Shown here one piece after another: positions 52,521 to 60,289 of a DNA stretch of 64,000 nt. Numbering within the stretch: position 1 is the first letter of the stretch; each line of letters starts with the position of its first letter. Location of the stretch: positions 744,001-808,000 of the forward strand of contig OW818666.1 in NCBI GenBank assembly GCA_942493035.1, written 5' to 3'. Below the pieces are notes generated by a model that was not told the origin of the DNA, did no database searches, and worked only from the letters and a program-made list of their open reading frames with translations. This DNA is from WRGT01 sp942493035. Lineage in GTDB: Bacteria > Spirochaetota > UBA4802 > UBA5550. The position numbers and the translations under genes are program-made.

Positions 52521-53480
52521 ATGAAAGTAAAACTATGGGGAGTCAGGGGGTCATATCCGACACCTTTGAGTACTGAAACTATAGAAGAGAAGATCGTTAA
52601 AGCTCTTACAATTGCCCGTCCCGGCGATATATCTTCGGAAGAATCTGTTCGTTCATTTGTTAATAGCCTGCCGCTGTCAATCCGGGGAACATATGGCGGG
52701 AATACCTCATGCATTGAGGTTAAGACTTCAACTGGTGAACTTATAATACTGGACTGCGGTTCCGGTCTTGTAGGGCTGGGGAGAGAGATGATGGCCGGAG
52801 ATTTTGGAAAAGGGAGAGGGGCGGCGAGTATCTTTATCACGCATACCCACTGGGACCATATTCATGGCATTCCATTCTTTACACCTGTATATATAAAGGG
52901 GAACAGATTTAATTTTTACTCAGCGTTTCCGGATTTAAAAGAGAGAATCGATTATCAGCAGGCTGATACTCATTTTCCTATTACATTTGATAATATGCAG
53001 GCATCCAAGAGGTTTTTTACTGTAAAACAGGATGAGAATTTTTTTATAAATGATGTAAAGATATATACCAAGAGTATGCCTCATCCCGGTGGTGCATATG
53101 GTGTGCGGATTGAAGATGGAGATAAAGTTTTTGTTTATACCAGCGACTGTGAATTCGGAATACATGAAATGGATGATATTCACACCTATGACGATTTTTT
53201 TAAAGACGCAGATGTGCTGCTCTTTGATGCGCAGTACACTTTCCATGAATCCTTAATAGATAAAATTTCATGGGGACATTCATCTGCGTCAATCGCTATT
53301 GATATTGCAGCTAAGTATAATGTAAAGAATCTGGTTCTGTTTCATCATGATCCGAATTATAATGATGAAAAACTGAACAGCGTAATCTCAAACGCGAAAT
53401 CATATATGAATGTAAATAAAAAAGCAGGCGGGATTCTTCAGCTCGATCTCGCTTACGAGGGTATGGAGTTTAACCTCTGA
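52521..53480 (+). CDS. metallo-beta-lactamase-fold hydrolase
   Basis: 319 residues. Zinc motif THTHWDHIHG (about 112-121), later SMPHPGGAYG with the third His, YTSDCE with the Asp, and HHDP near the C-terminus, the layout of RNase Z/PhnP-like MBL enzymes. The start MKVKLWGVRGSYPTP is shared with the paralogue at 59391-60251. Substrate unknown; a cyclic nucleotide or phosphodiester is typical for relatives. Its stop abuts the convergent K+ regulator gene. Confidence 0.82.
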   Translation: MKVKLWGVRGSYPTPLSTETIEEKIVKALTIARPGDISSEESVRSFVNSLPLSIRGTYGGNTSCIEVKTSTGELIILDCGSGLVGLGREMMAGDFGKGRGAASIFITHTHWDHIHGIPFFTPVYIKGNRFNFYSAFPDLKERIDYQQADTHFPITFDNMQASKRFFTVKQDENFFINDVKIYTKSMPHPGGAYGVRIEDGDKVFVYTSDCEFGIHEMDDIHTYDDFFKDADVLLFDAQYTFHESLIDKISWGHSSASIAIDIAAKYNVKNLVLFHHDPNYNDEKLNSVISNAKSYMNVNKKAGGILQLDLAYEGMEFNL

Positions 53481-54145
53481 TCAGTCTAGCCTCTCCATCC
53501 TTTCTATTGCAGTAGTTTTACCGACTACTATGAGAATATTCCCCTCTCTGATTACTTCATCGGCAGGGGTGCTATTATAGTCTTCTGTTCTCCGTCATCC
53601 TCTGTATGCTTTATTCCAAGGATCTGACATCTGTATCTCGCACCGATATTCAGTTCCCGGAGATTCTTGTTAAGGAAGCTTGCAGGGGGAACAATCTCCA
53701 TAATAGAATACTCATCAGATAGCGGCAGATAATCCAGGGCATTTTTCATCGATATGGTTTTTCCAATTCTGATAGCCATCTCTTTTTCCGGGAATATTAC
53801 AACATCAACGCCGAGTTTTTTCAGAATTTTTTCATGATCATCGGAGATTGCCCGTGCAATAATCTTTTTCGCATTGAGCTCTTTCAGGTAGAGTGAGATG
53901 AGTATGCTCGAAACCATTTCCTGACCTATACTCAATATGACTCCGTCGTATTCTGAAACTCCAATTGAATCAAGGATAACCTTGCTTGCCGGATTCCCGA
54001 CAATAGCATGTGTAAGAAATCCCTTAGCTTTATCAACTGTATCTTTGTCTATGTCAACACCTAAAACCTCGCAGTTGTTTTCAACAAGGCTTCTTGCTAT
54101 GTTCATTCCGAAATTCCCTAATCCGATAACGGCAAATTTTTTCAT
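53481..54145 (-). pseudogene. ktrA: TrkA/KtrA-type K+ transport regulator, frameshifted near the C-terminus
   Basis: N-terminal NAD-binding RCK_N domain (MKKFAVIGLGNFGMN...VGVDIDKD type) and a partial RCK_C domain. The frame ends early (stop at 53552-53554), but in another frame the sequence continues PADEVIREGNILIVVGKTTA up to a TGA at 53481-53483, exactly the normal C-terminal end of the family. The break is at the C4/G4 run 53566-53569; adding one base restores a normal protein of about 220 residues. The gene follows the transporter gene by 5 bases. Real mutation or sequence error. Confidence 0.75.
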
Positions 54146-54150
54146 GAGTA

Positions 54151-55515
54151 TTATCCTATCATTATGTTTTCATCCGCTACTTCGTAGTCAGCGGTTTTGA
54201 TATTTTCTGTGATTGCGGTAATCAGCGCAAATGGCCCGACTCTCCCTACGAACATTATAATTGCCAGTAGAATTTTTCCATCTGAAGTAAACTTTGCCGT
54301 AATACCCGTTGATAAACCGACTGTTGCGAATGCGGAAATAACTTCAAACACTACCTGCAGGAAAGAGTTGTTCGAGTCGAATGAATGAAACGAAAGGAGT
54401 ACAATAGCTGATGTATAAATAAAAACAAAAGCAAGAACAAATAGCGTCATACTTCTATTGAGAGCGTCTTCGTTGATTGATCTGTTCCAGAATACAACCT
54501 GTTTTTTACCCCTGATTTTTGAAATCAGCAGTCCGCTTATAACCGCGAATGTTGTTGTTTTAATACCGCCTGCTATTGATCCGGGAGAACCTCCGATAAA
54601 CATGAGTGTCATCATAATACCCAGAGTACTCTCGCGCAGCAGACCTATGTCTACTGAGTTAAATCCGGCTGTCCTGCATGTAATCGACTGCATGATTGAA
54701 GTGAGTAACTTTGTTTTTAAAGGCATATCCTTCATAATATAATTCCATTCGAGAATACAGAAGAAGGCTGCACCTCCGGCAATAAGAATTCCGGTAACAA
54801 AGAGAACAATTTTTGTATGAAGTGAAAACTGTCTGAAGAATCTTTTTTTTCTGCTGAATTTAATACCGGTCAGTTCGGTAAGAACAAGAAATCCGATCCC
54901 GCCAAGAACTATAGCCATGGAGATTGCCAGAATAACAACAGTATTATCCTGATAAGAGATAAGACTGTCACTGAATGTTGAAAAACCTGCATTACAGAAT
55001 GCGGAGATAGAATGGAAGACCGATGCCCAGAGAGCTTCCGTAAGAGTCATTTTTTTTATAAATTCGGTGAAGAGAATTGCCGCAATGACAAACTCTATTG
55101 TGAATGTATATATTATTATTTTTTTTAATATTTCGACAGGAGGGACAACAGATACTTCATTATATATCGAGCCCATTGTAAAGCGCCACTTCAGAGACAT
55201 ATCTCCGCTGAACATGGCAAAGACTCCAATCGAGAACGTCATAATACCGAAGCCGCCAAGCTGGATTAGGCACATTATAATAAATTGTCCTGTGAATGTG
55301 AACTCTTTGGCCGTATCAATAACAATAAGTCCTGTTACGCACACAGCCGATGTAGATGTGAAAAGTGCATCTACAAAAGTAATGCCATTTGTAGTGGAAA
55401 AGGGGAGTTTTAACAGGAATGCTCCGCCGAAAATGAGAATAAGGAAGCTCGTGACAAGCTGTCTTATCGGGGAATCCTGCTTACTGTTGTTTTTTCTTCT
55501 TTTTTTAAATTTCAT
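54151..55515 (-). CDS. ktrB: TrkH/KtrB-type potassium transporter
   Basis: 454 residues with about ten hydrophobic helices and four P-loop-like segments containing the filter glycines (TSTSAVCVTGL, HSISAFCNAGFSTF, QSITCRTAGFNSV, and FEVISAFATVGLSTG). It forms the membrane part of a Na+- or H+-coupled K+ uptake system with the RCK protein encoded 5 bases downstream. Basic N-terminus MKFKKRRKNN is in the cytosol. Confidence 0.88.
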   Translation of the reverse strand: MKFKKRRKNNSKQDSPIRQLVTSFLILIFGGAFLLKLPFSTTNGITFVDALFTSTSAVCVTGLIVIDTAKEFTFTGQFIIMCLIQLGGFGIMTFSIGVFAMFSGDMSLKWRFTMGSIYNEVSVVPPVEILKKIIIYTFTIEFVIAAILFTEFIKKMTLTEALWASVFHSISAFCNAGFSTFSDSLISYQDNTVVILAISMAIVLGGIGFLVLTELTGIKFSRKKRFFRQFSLHTKIVLFVTGILIAGGAAFFCILEWNYIMKDMPLKTKLLTSIMQSITCRTAGFNSVDIGLLRESTLGIMMTLMFIGGSPGSIAGGIKTTTFAVISGLLISKIRGKKQVVFWNRSINEDALNRSMTLFVLAFVFIYTSAIVLLSFHSFDSNNSFLQVVFEVISAFATVGLSTGITAKFTSDGKILLAIIMFVGRVGPFALITAITENIKTADYEVADENIMIG

Positions 55516-55614
55516 ATATGCTTTCTAACTGCACCCGAGATGCATTTAAGCCGGTCTATGACATGAATAATTCAGGATATTGTTTGTCAAATAAATAAAT
55601 GACTCGTTTTTATA

Positions 55615-56247
55615 TTACATCGGGAGTTTTGAATCTCTGGGATAATGGAGTATCATATCGTAAAGCACTTCAGCAAGAGATTTCATATGTTTGATACGGC
55701 TTTCCGGATTGCTCCCCGGAAGTTTGTTGTATGATACTGAAATTCCAATTAACGAAGCATATATATATCTTGAAAGCGGTCTTGGATTGTCAGTGAATTT
55801 CATAAGTTTAAAAATACGGTCGACTCTTACAAGTGTCTGATTCATTACATCTACCAGAGATTTGCTCGATTCAAGATTAAGATTTCCCTGGGACATTAGA
55901 ATTGTCATCATCCTGAAGTATGTATCGTTTTCTGCAATAAAATCGATATATATATCAAGTACCCGTTTTAAACTCTCCTCCGGCTTGTTCTCATCAAAAA
56001 ATTTGTCAAGGGTTTCGTTGAATTCGCTCTGTGTTCTAACCGCAGCTGCTATAAGAATAGCTTCCTGATTGGAAAAAAATCTATATATAGATGAAGTTGC
56101 CATACCTGCTTCATCGGCTATCTCTCTCATAGTTGCTTTGTCGACAGGTTTAGTCGCAAAAACTCTCTCCGCTGCATCAATAATGAGATTTTTACGTGCT
56201 TCTCTCTCATTGCTTTTAAGAGTTTTTAATGTTACTTTTTCGCTCAT
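55615..56247 (-). CDS. TetR-family transcriptional regulator
   Basis: 210 residues from ATG 56247 (MSEKVTLKT); GGAGAGG lies nine bases upstream and inside the alternative TTG-started extension. The DNA-binding domain (about 15-65) reads NLIIDAAERVFATK, then ATMREIADEAGMATSSIYRFF with the recognition helix. The remaining 145 residues are the helical ligand-binding domain. Targets unknown; the ceramidase promoter has a TetR-like palindrome. Mobile element copy 2 begins 70 bases upstream. Confidence 0.85.
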   Translation of the reverse strand: MSEKVTLKTLKSNEREARKNLIIDAAERVFATKPVDKATMREIADEAGMATSSIYRFFSNQEAILIAAAVRTQSEFNETLDKFFDENKPEESLKRVLDIYIDFIAENDTYFRMMTILMSQGNLNLESSKSLVDVMNQTLVRVDRIFKLMKFTDNPRPLSRYIYASLIGISVSYNKLPGSNPESRIKHMKSLAEVLYDMILHYPRDSKLPM

Positions 56248-56290
56248 TCGACAGTACCTCTCCAATTACAGATAAATATTAAAATTATTC

Positions 56291-56574
56291 ACTAATTATT
56301 TCTTAACTTTTCTAAATGGCTGTCCCAAAAACTCCGTTTTCGGGACAACAGGAAACCCTGCTGGGCTTATAAAGGGGCTACCGCCCGAGCGAACACGATG
56401 TTCGCCTGCCAGCACCGACAGGAAGTCGGAAAAAAGCTGGCCTTTGGCCCTGTAAATATTGAGTTAATAGAACTACCCTAAAGTAAAAAAAAATCTATTA
56501 TTTCCGACGCCGAAGTCGGCGAGGTTATATAATTTTTGTTTTTTGCACTGAAATTTAGTATCAACTCATTTTGA
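56291..56574. mobile_element. family A MITE interrupted by another element
   Basis: Left arm CACTAATTATTTCTTAAC...TCTAAA (56291-56316) and remainder GTAAAAAAAAATCTATTATT with core CCGACGCCGAAGTCGGCGAG from 56483. Joined together without the insert at 56317-56477 and one CTAAA, they match intact copies, such as 63494-63612, through the junction. Confidence 0.65.
56317..56477. mobile_element. 161-bp structured mobile element, copy 2
   Basis: Inserted in a family A MITE and flanked by CTAAA (56312-56316, 56478-56482). Stems matching copy 1 with compensatory changes: TGTCCC/GGGACA (56321-56347), GCGAA/TTCGC (56389-56405), CCGAC/GTCGG (56415-56429) inside the unchanged CCAGC/GCTGG (56409-56440). 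Conserved unpaired parts include AAAAACTCCGTTT and GGGGCTAC. No open frame of note. The rest of 56575-56839 is AT-rich and shows no gene. Confidence 0.75.
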
Positions 56575-56839
56575 AACGGGAAAAAAAATCTCAATCATTA
56601 TTTTAATAAGGTCTATACTCCTGAAATGACTGAATTTAGTAAGGATATAATGTTCTAAATAATATATAAATCAAGTAAAAAAGATGATTTTTGTTATCTA
56701 AATGAGAATAGTATTCTTTTTTTTAATAAAGGTTCGCATTTAAGTTGGAATTTGTTCGTGTTGTGATTAGTTTAATTTTACTTTAGATGTACAAATGGAA
56801 ATTACTGTCAGTATTATTTACTTCTTTTCGGGACTGGCT

Positions 56840-57205
56840 TCAAGCTAAAAGTGTATTTATAGTTTCAATGAGAATCTTCATATCATAAGGTTTATTTATT
56901 ATTGCCGAGGGGGAGGTGTCGTTAGCCTGATTCATGATTCCGGTATCGTTCAGCGCTGTTAAGAATATAAACGGGATGCTTAAATGATTAAGAATTTCTT
57001 CAATTGCATCGACTCCGGTAATTCTGCCTTTCAGCAGAATATCGGAAATTATAAGGTCCGGACGGTGATCTATAGCCGCAGTTATAGCGTCTTCACCTCT
57101 GGAAATAACATCCAGTACGCGATACCCGCTATTCTCAATTGATGATTTAAGCAGCATGCCGTGAATCATCTCGTCTTCAATTATGAGGACACTTTTTCTA
57201 TCCAT
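56840..57205 (-). CDS. single-domain response regulator
   Basis: 121 residues, a lone receiver: VLIIEDEMIHG, phospho-acceptor Asp in LIISDILLKGRITGVD, Thr in FLTALND, Lys in INKPYD. The LLKG insertion after the Asp is typical of receivers linked to HisKA_2-type kinases. No output domain. No kinase is adjacent. Confidence 0.85.
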   Translation of the reverse strand: MDRKSVLIIEDEMIHGMLLKSSIENSGYRVLDVISRGEDAITAAIDHRPDLIISDILLKGRITGVDAIEEILNHLSIPFIFLTALNDTGIMNQANDTSPSAIINKPYDMKILIETINTLLA

Positions 57206-57338
57206 TAAACGCTTCTATGTATATATATTGTTAAGCAGGGTAAACTGTATTATAGTAGTAGTGGATTTATAAATATAAATCGGGTCAACAATTTTTCAGA
57301 GATGTCATTTTTTTAAAAGATTTTCGGGAGAGATGAAT

Positions 57339-57482
57339 ATGACTGCAGACAATTTTTTCGGGTTTATAAAACTACGTGATTATGAAAATAAATCGCTTCC
57401 AATGGATGCAGCCGTTCATATCGGGTTAAGATTTACAGGATTACTCATAAAATCCGGGAATTGCATTTTGTTAAGCTTTTAA
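57339..57482 (+). CDS. possible small protein (47 residues)
   Basis: ATG 57339 has GGGAG eight bases upstream; the frame reads MTADNFFGFIKLRDYENKSL and ends LLSF-stop at 57482. No homology recognised. The stop is directly followed by the promoter for the cytochrome genes. It could be chance. The rest of 57206-57534 shows no gene. Confidence 0.25.
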   Translation: MTADNFFGFIKLRDYENKSLPMDAAVHIGLRFTGLLIKSGNCILLSF

Positions 57483-57483
57483 C

Positions 57484-57512
57484 TTGACTTTGATCTAAAT
57501 CAGATTTAATAT
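57484..57512 (+). promoter_or_regulatory. promoter of the cytochrome operon with an FNR/CRP-like box in the spacer
   Basis: TTGACT (57484-57489) and TAATAT (57507-57512) with 17-bp spacing, followed by AGGGGG and the ATG at 57535. Within the spacer is TTGAT-CTAA-ATCAG (57490-57503), one mismatch from the FNR consensus TTGAT-N4-ATCAA. Confidence 0.6.
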
Positions 57513-57534
57513 AAAGTAACAGGGGGTCTTTCAT

Positions 57535-58215
57535 ATGACCATGAACAGGTTTATTGTTATATTTCCGGCAGTTTTAATTTCATTCTTCATACTATCGTGC
57601 AATCCTGTCTATGAAGATATAAGCGAACAATCGTGGGACTCAAATCATAATTCAAAACCATTTCAGAGTGAATTCTTTCATGGTGCCGATTACCGTTTTC
57701 CGGTTAATTCATGCAATGAAGTGCAGTGTCACTCCGGTGATCTTACCGGAGGAAATTCCGGGGGACCTTCCTGTTACTCCTGTCACGATGATCAGTGGAC
57801 AGTTTTCAGTGTAAGCCATACCCGTAAGATCAGCGGTTATTACCATAGGTCGGATGTTGATGAGTATCCTGCGGACAGAAATAGTAATGTCAACTGGTTC
57901 AGTTCATGCGGTACCGCGGCATGTCATGGAGCAACACTTGATGGAAATCAGGGAGCACCTTCTGCTGATTTTGCGTACAGATATTCATGCAAATCATGCC
58001 ACGCTGAATTTTCCGGAATAATTCCACCTCCCGGTCATAGCAAGAGTAAGGATTCAAAGTGGCATCATTTCAGGTATGAGAGTGCTGATGAGGATGGCGG
58101 AAGCGGTAATGTTACATACTGCAGCGGATCGGCATGTCATGGTTCCGATGGTAAGTCTTCTGTAAGTGCATCGGGATTATTCGGCAGGAGTCCTGCATGT
58201 AGCGAATGTCATTAA
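57535..58215 (+). CDS. hexahaem c-type cytochrome lipoprotein with alternating CX4CH and CX2CH sites
   Basis: 226 residues. Signal peptide with lipobox FFILSC (Cys22). Six haem motifs alternate: CNEVQCH, CYSCH, CGTAACH, CKSCH, CSGSACH and CSECH (the very C-terminus). The alternation CxxxxCH then CxxCH is the signature of a Geobacter-type multihaem family. Attached to a membrane outside the cytoplasm, it should transfer electrons. With the trihaem lipoprotein and barrel protein downstream it may form a conduit through the outer membrane; this is inference. The final His makes its haem site complete only just. Confidence 0.85.
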   Translation: MTMNRFIVIFPAVLISFFILSCNPVYEDISEQSWDSNHNSKPFQSEFFHGADYRFPVNSCNEVQCHSGDLTGGNSGGPSCYSCHDDQWTVFSVSHTRKISGYYHRSDVDEYPADRNSNVNWFSSCGTAACHGATLDGNQGAPSADFAYRYSCKSCHAEFSGIIPPPGHSKSKDSKWHHFRYESADEDGGSGNVTYCSGSACHGSDGKSSVSASGLFGRSPACSECH

Positions 58216-58230
58216 CATTTGAAGGAATTT

Positions 58231-58554
58231 ATGAATTTAAAAAATAGCGTATTGATATTTATATCCGCCTGCACCATCGCATTTACTGTGACAATGTGTA
58301 AATCATGGGGAGTTGAAGAGAAGCATTCCTATGGTGATGAATGTAAGCATTGTCATGGCGATCAGCTGCAGGGTAATCAGAATGTTAAGGAAAAATGCGG
58401 AGAGTGCCACGATAAGCTGACAATGAAGCCTGAAGAGATGAAAGTTCAGGAGAGAATTGATGCTGTTGTTAACGGTGCGCATCCTCATAAAACTGACAAT
58501 ATGTTCAAGAGTACACCTTCATGTTTCTACTGTCACAGACGGACAGATTTCTGA
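58231..58554 (+). CDS. trihaem c-type cytochrome lipoprotein
   Basis: 107 residues from ATG 58231, with AAGGA five bases upstream (an in-frame TTG at 58219 is less likely). Lipobox TVTMC gives Cys23. Three CxxCH sites: CKHCH, CGECH, CFYCH. Starts 15 bases after the hexahaem gene, so co-transcribed. Likely electron carrier between periplasm and outer membrane. Confidence 0.82.
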   Translation: MNLKNSVLIFISACTIAFTVTMCKSWGVEEKHSYGDECKHCHGDQLQGNQNVKEKCGECHDKLTMKPEEMKVQERIDAVVNGAHPHKTDNMFKSTPSCFYCHRRTDF

Positions 58555-58568
58555 TAAAGGTAAAGATT

Positions 58569-59381
58569 ATGAAAAGAATATTTTTCCTCGCACTCCTCGT
58601 GACTATATCTATTAACTCTCCGGTATTTTCCTCAGGAGTTGTACCGTATGTTTTTAATCTCCCTACATGTCAGACTGCAGGTTCCGGAATGTTTAACGTT
58701 GATGTGGGGCATAGATATTTTGATGTTAACAGGCATACTACCAATGTAAACGTGGCATTGACATACGGAATTTTTGATCCTCTGGATATTACAGCAGCAT
58801 ATTCTTTTAAAAACAAAGATGCTCTCGGGGCAATGAAGTTAAATATATTCAATGATTATTCAGATTCGGACTGGATAGCTTTGTCGTTATTTGGCGGAGC
58901 TGGATACAAAGATACAAACCAGGTTAATAATAGTTTTTCCATCTCGGCAGCGGATGATACTGATGTCGAATCGGTAACAACTCTTGAGTCAAATGACCGA
59001 ACCTCGTATTTCGGGCAGATGATTATACAGAAGCATATGTTCAGCAACAGGTTCAGTCTTGGACTGGTGCCTTCATACGCATACAATACCAACTTCTATC
59101 AGATTAAAACAGAGTCGGATTACAGCGCGGGCCTGGGTATTATGACTGAAATATATTTAACCGACAGTCTTTCAATTTGCGGTGAAGTTGTGATGAACCT
59201 CGGAGGATTTGCTTTTAAGTATATGAATTATAATGGCGGTTTTAAATACGCAGGATATCGGCATACATTTTCTCTTTGGGTGAGCAATAACAACGGATAT
59301 TCACCTGTTGAGTATATGACAGGGAGTGAAGGACTTACCCCGAAGCTGAGCGCTGCTTTTACCAGAGAGTTCGATCTCTGA
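58569..59381 (+). CDS. outer-membrane beta-barrel protein of the cytochrome operon
   Basis: 270 residues from ATG 58569 (MKRIFFLALL) with AAAGG upstream. Signal peptide ends near VFSSG. The rest alternates polar and aromatic residues in short strands (NVDVGHRYFDVNRH, IALSLFGGAGYK, FSLGLVPSYAYNTNFYQIK, HTFSLWVSNNNG), about ten to twelve strands, and ends FTREFDL. It resembles barrels found beside multihaem lipoproteins (DUF5777-like). It follows the trihaem gene by 14 bases. Confidence 0.75.
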   Translation: MKRIFFLALLVTISINSPVFSSGVVPYVFNLPTCQTAGSGMFNVDVGHRYFDVNRHTTNVNVALTYGIFDPLDITAAYSFKNKDALGAMKLNIFNDYSDSDWIALSLFGGAGYKDTNQVNNSFSISAADDTDVESVTTLESNDRTSYFGQMIIQKHMFSNRFSLGLVPSYAYNTNFYQIKTESDYSAGLGIMTEIYLTDSLSICGEVVMNLGGFAFKYMNYNGGFKYAGYRHTFSLWVSNNNGYSPVEYMTGSEGLTPKLSAAFTREFDL

Positions 59382-59390
59382 TTTTATAAA

Positions 59391-60251
59391 TCAGATTTTC
59401 AGCAGCATCCCGTCAGCGCAAGCGAAGCAGTTGAGTTTTCTGCCTGTTTCTGAAATATATTTTTTGCAGAAATCAACCTGCTGTTGAAGGTCGTTATCCG
59501 TACGGTCAGGATCGTGATGGAATAATCCGAGATTTCTGACTCCTGCAGCAAGGGCAAGATCGACTGTATCCCGGAATGTAGAGTGTCCCCAGCCCTTTGT
59601 CTTTTTATACTCCTCTTCTGTATATTGTGCATCATGAATAAGCAGGTTCGCGCCTCTGCAGAAGTCAGCATATTCATTAATCGGAAGTCCCCCTTTATGT
59701 GCATAACCTAATTCGTTGTCCGGGAAAAAACATATAACTTTTTCATTACTTGTAAATTTAAACCCGTATCCGCCATTGGGGTGATTAATGGGGATTGAAG
59801 CGCAGGCAATCGACTTTATCTTTCCAGGGCAATTATCGCATAAATTCTGATCACAGTGACATCCTGCTTTGAATTCAGCCTTCATTTCTGAGATATCTAC
59901 AGGGAAGTAGGGCTGTTCCATCTGGTGGGTAAAATATTTCATGATTGATTCCTGCGGAACTGGACCACCGCAAAAAGAGATTGAGTATTCCGGACTATAT
60001 GCAGGTTTGAAAAAGGGGAATCCCGAGAGGTGGTCCCAGTGTGCGTGTGTTAAGAGTATTGTCAGATTTTTTGATCCATCTCTTTTCATTATTTTATTGC
60101 CGAGTTTTCTAATCCCGGATCCGGCATCGATTATAAGACTTTCACCGGAATCTGATATAATCTCAACACAGGTCGACTCTCCGCCGAAAATCAGAGTCTC
60201 CCTCCCTGGTGCAGGGATTGAACCTCTGCATCCCCATATTTTTACTTTCAT
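59391..60251 (-). CDS. metallo-beta-lactamase-fold hydrolase with Cys-rich insert
   Basis: 286 residues, paralogue of 52521-53480 (MKVKIWGCRGSIPAPG start). Zinc motif THAHWDHLSG (about 86), INHPNGGYG, FPDNE and HHDP complete the site. Specific to this copy is CHCDQNLCDNCPGK (about 148-161), a possible extra metal site. Substrate unknown. Convergent with the barrel gene, 9 bases from its stop. Confidence 0.82.
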   Translation of the reverse strand: MKVKIWGCRGSIPAPGRETLIFGGESTCVEIISDSGESLIIDAGSGIRKLGNKIMKRDGSKNLTILLTHAHWDHLSGFPFFKPAYSPEYSISFCGGPVPQESIMKYFTHQMEQPYFPVDISEMKAEFKAGCHCDQNLCDNCPGKIKSIACASIPINHPNGGYGFKFTSNEKVICFFPDNELGYAHKGGLPINEYADFCRGANLLIHDAQYTEEEYKKTKGWGHSTFRDTVDLALAAGVRNLGLFHHDPDRTDNDLQQQVDFCKKYISETGRKLNCFACADGMLLKI

Positions 60252-60289
60252 TACTGATTGCCTCTAAATGTTGCTATTCCATGATAATA

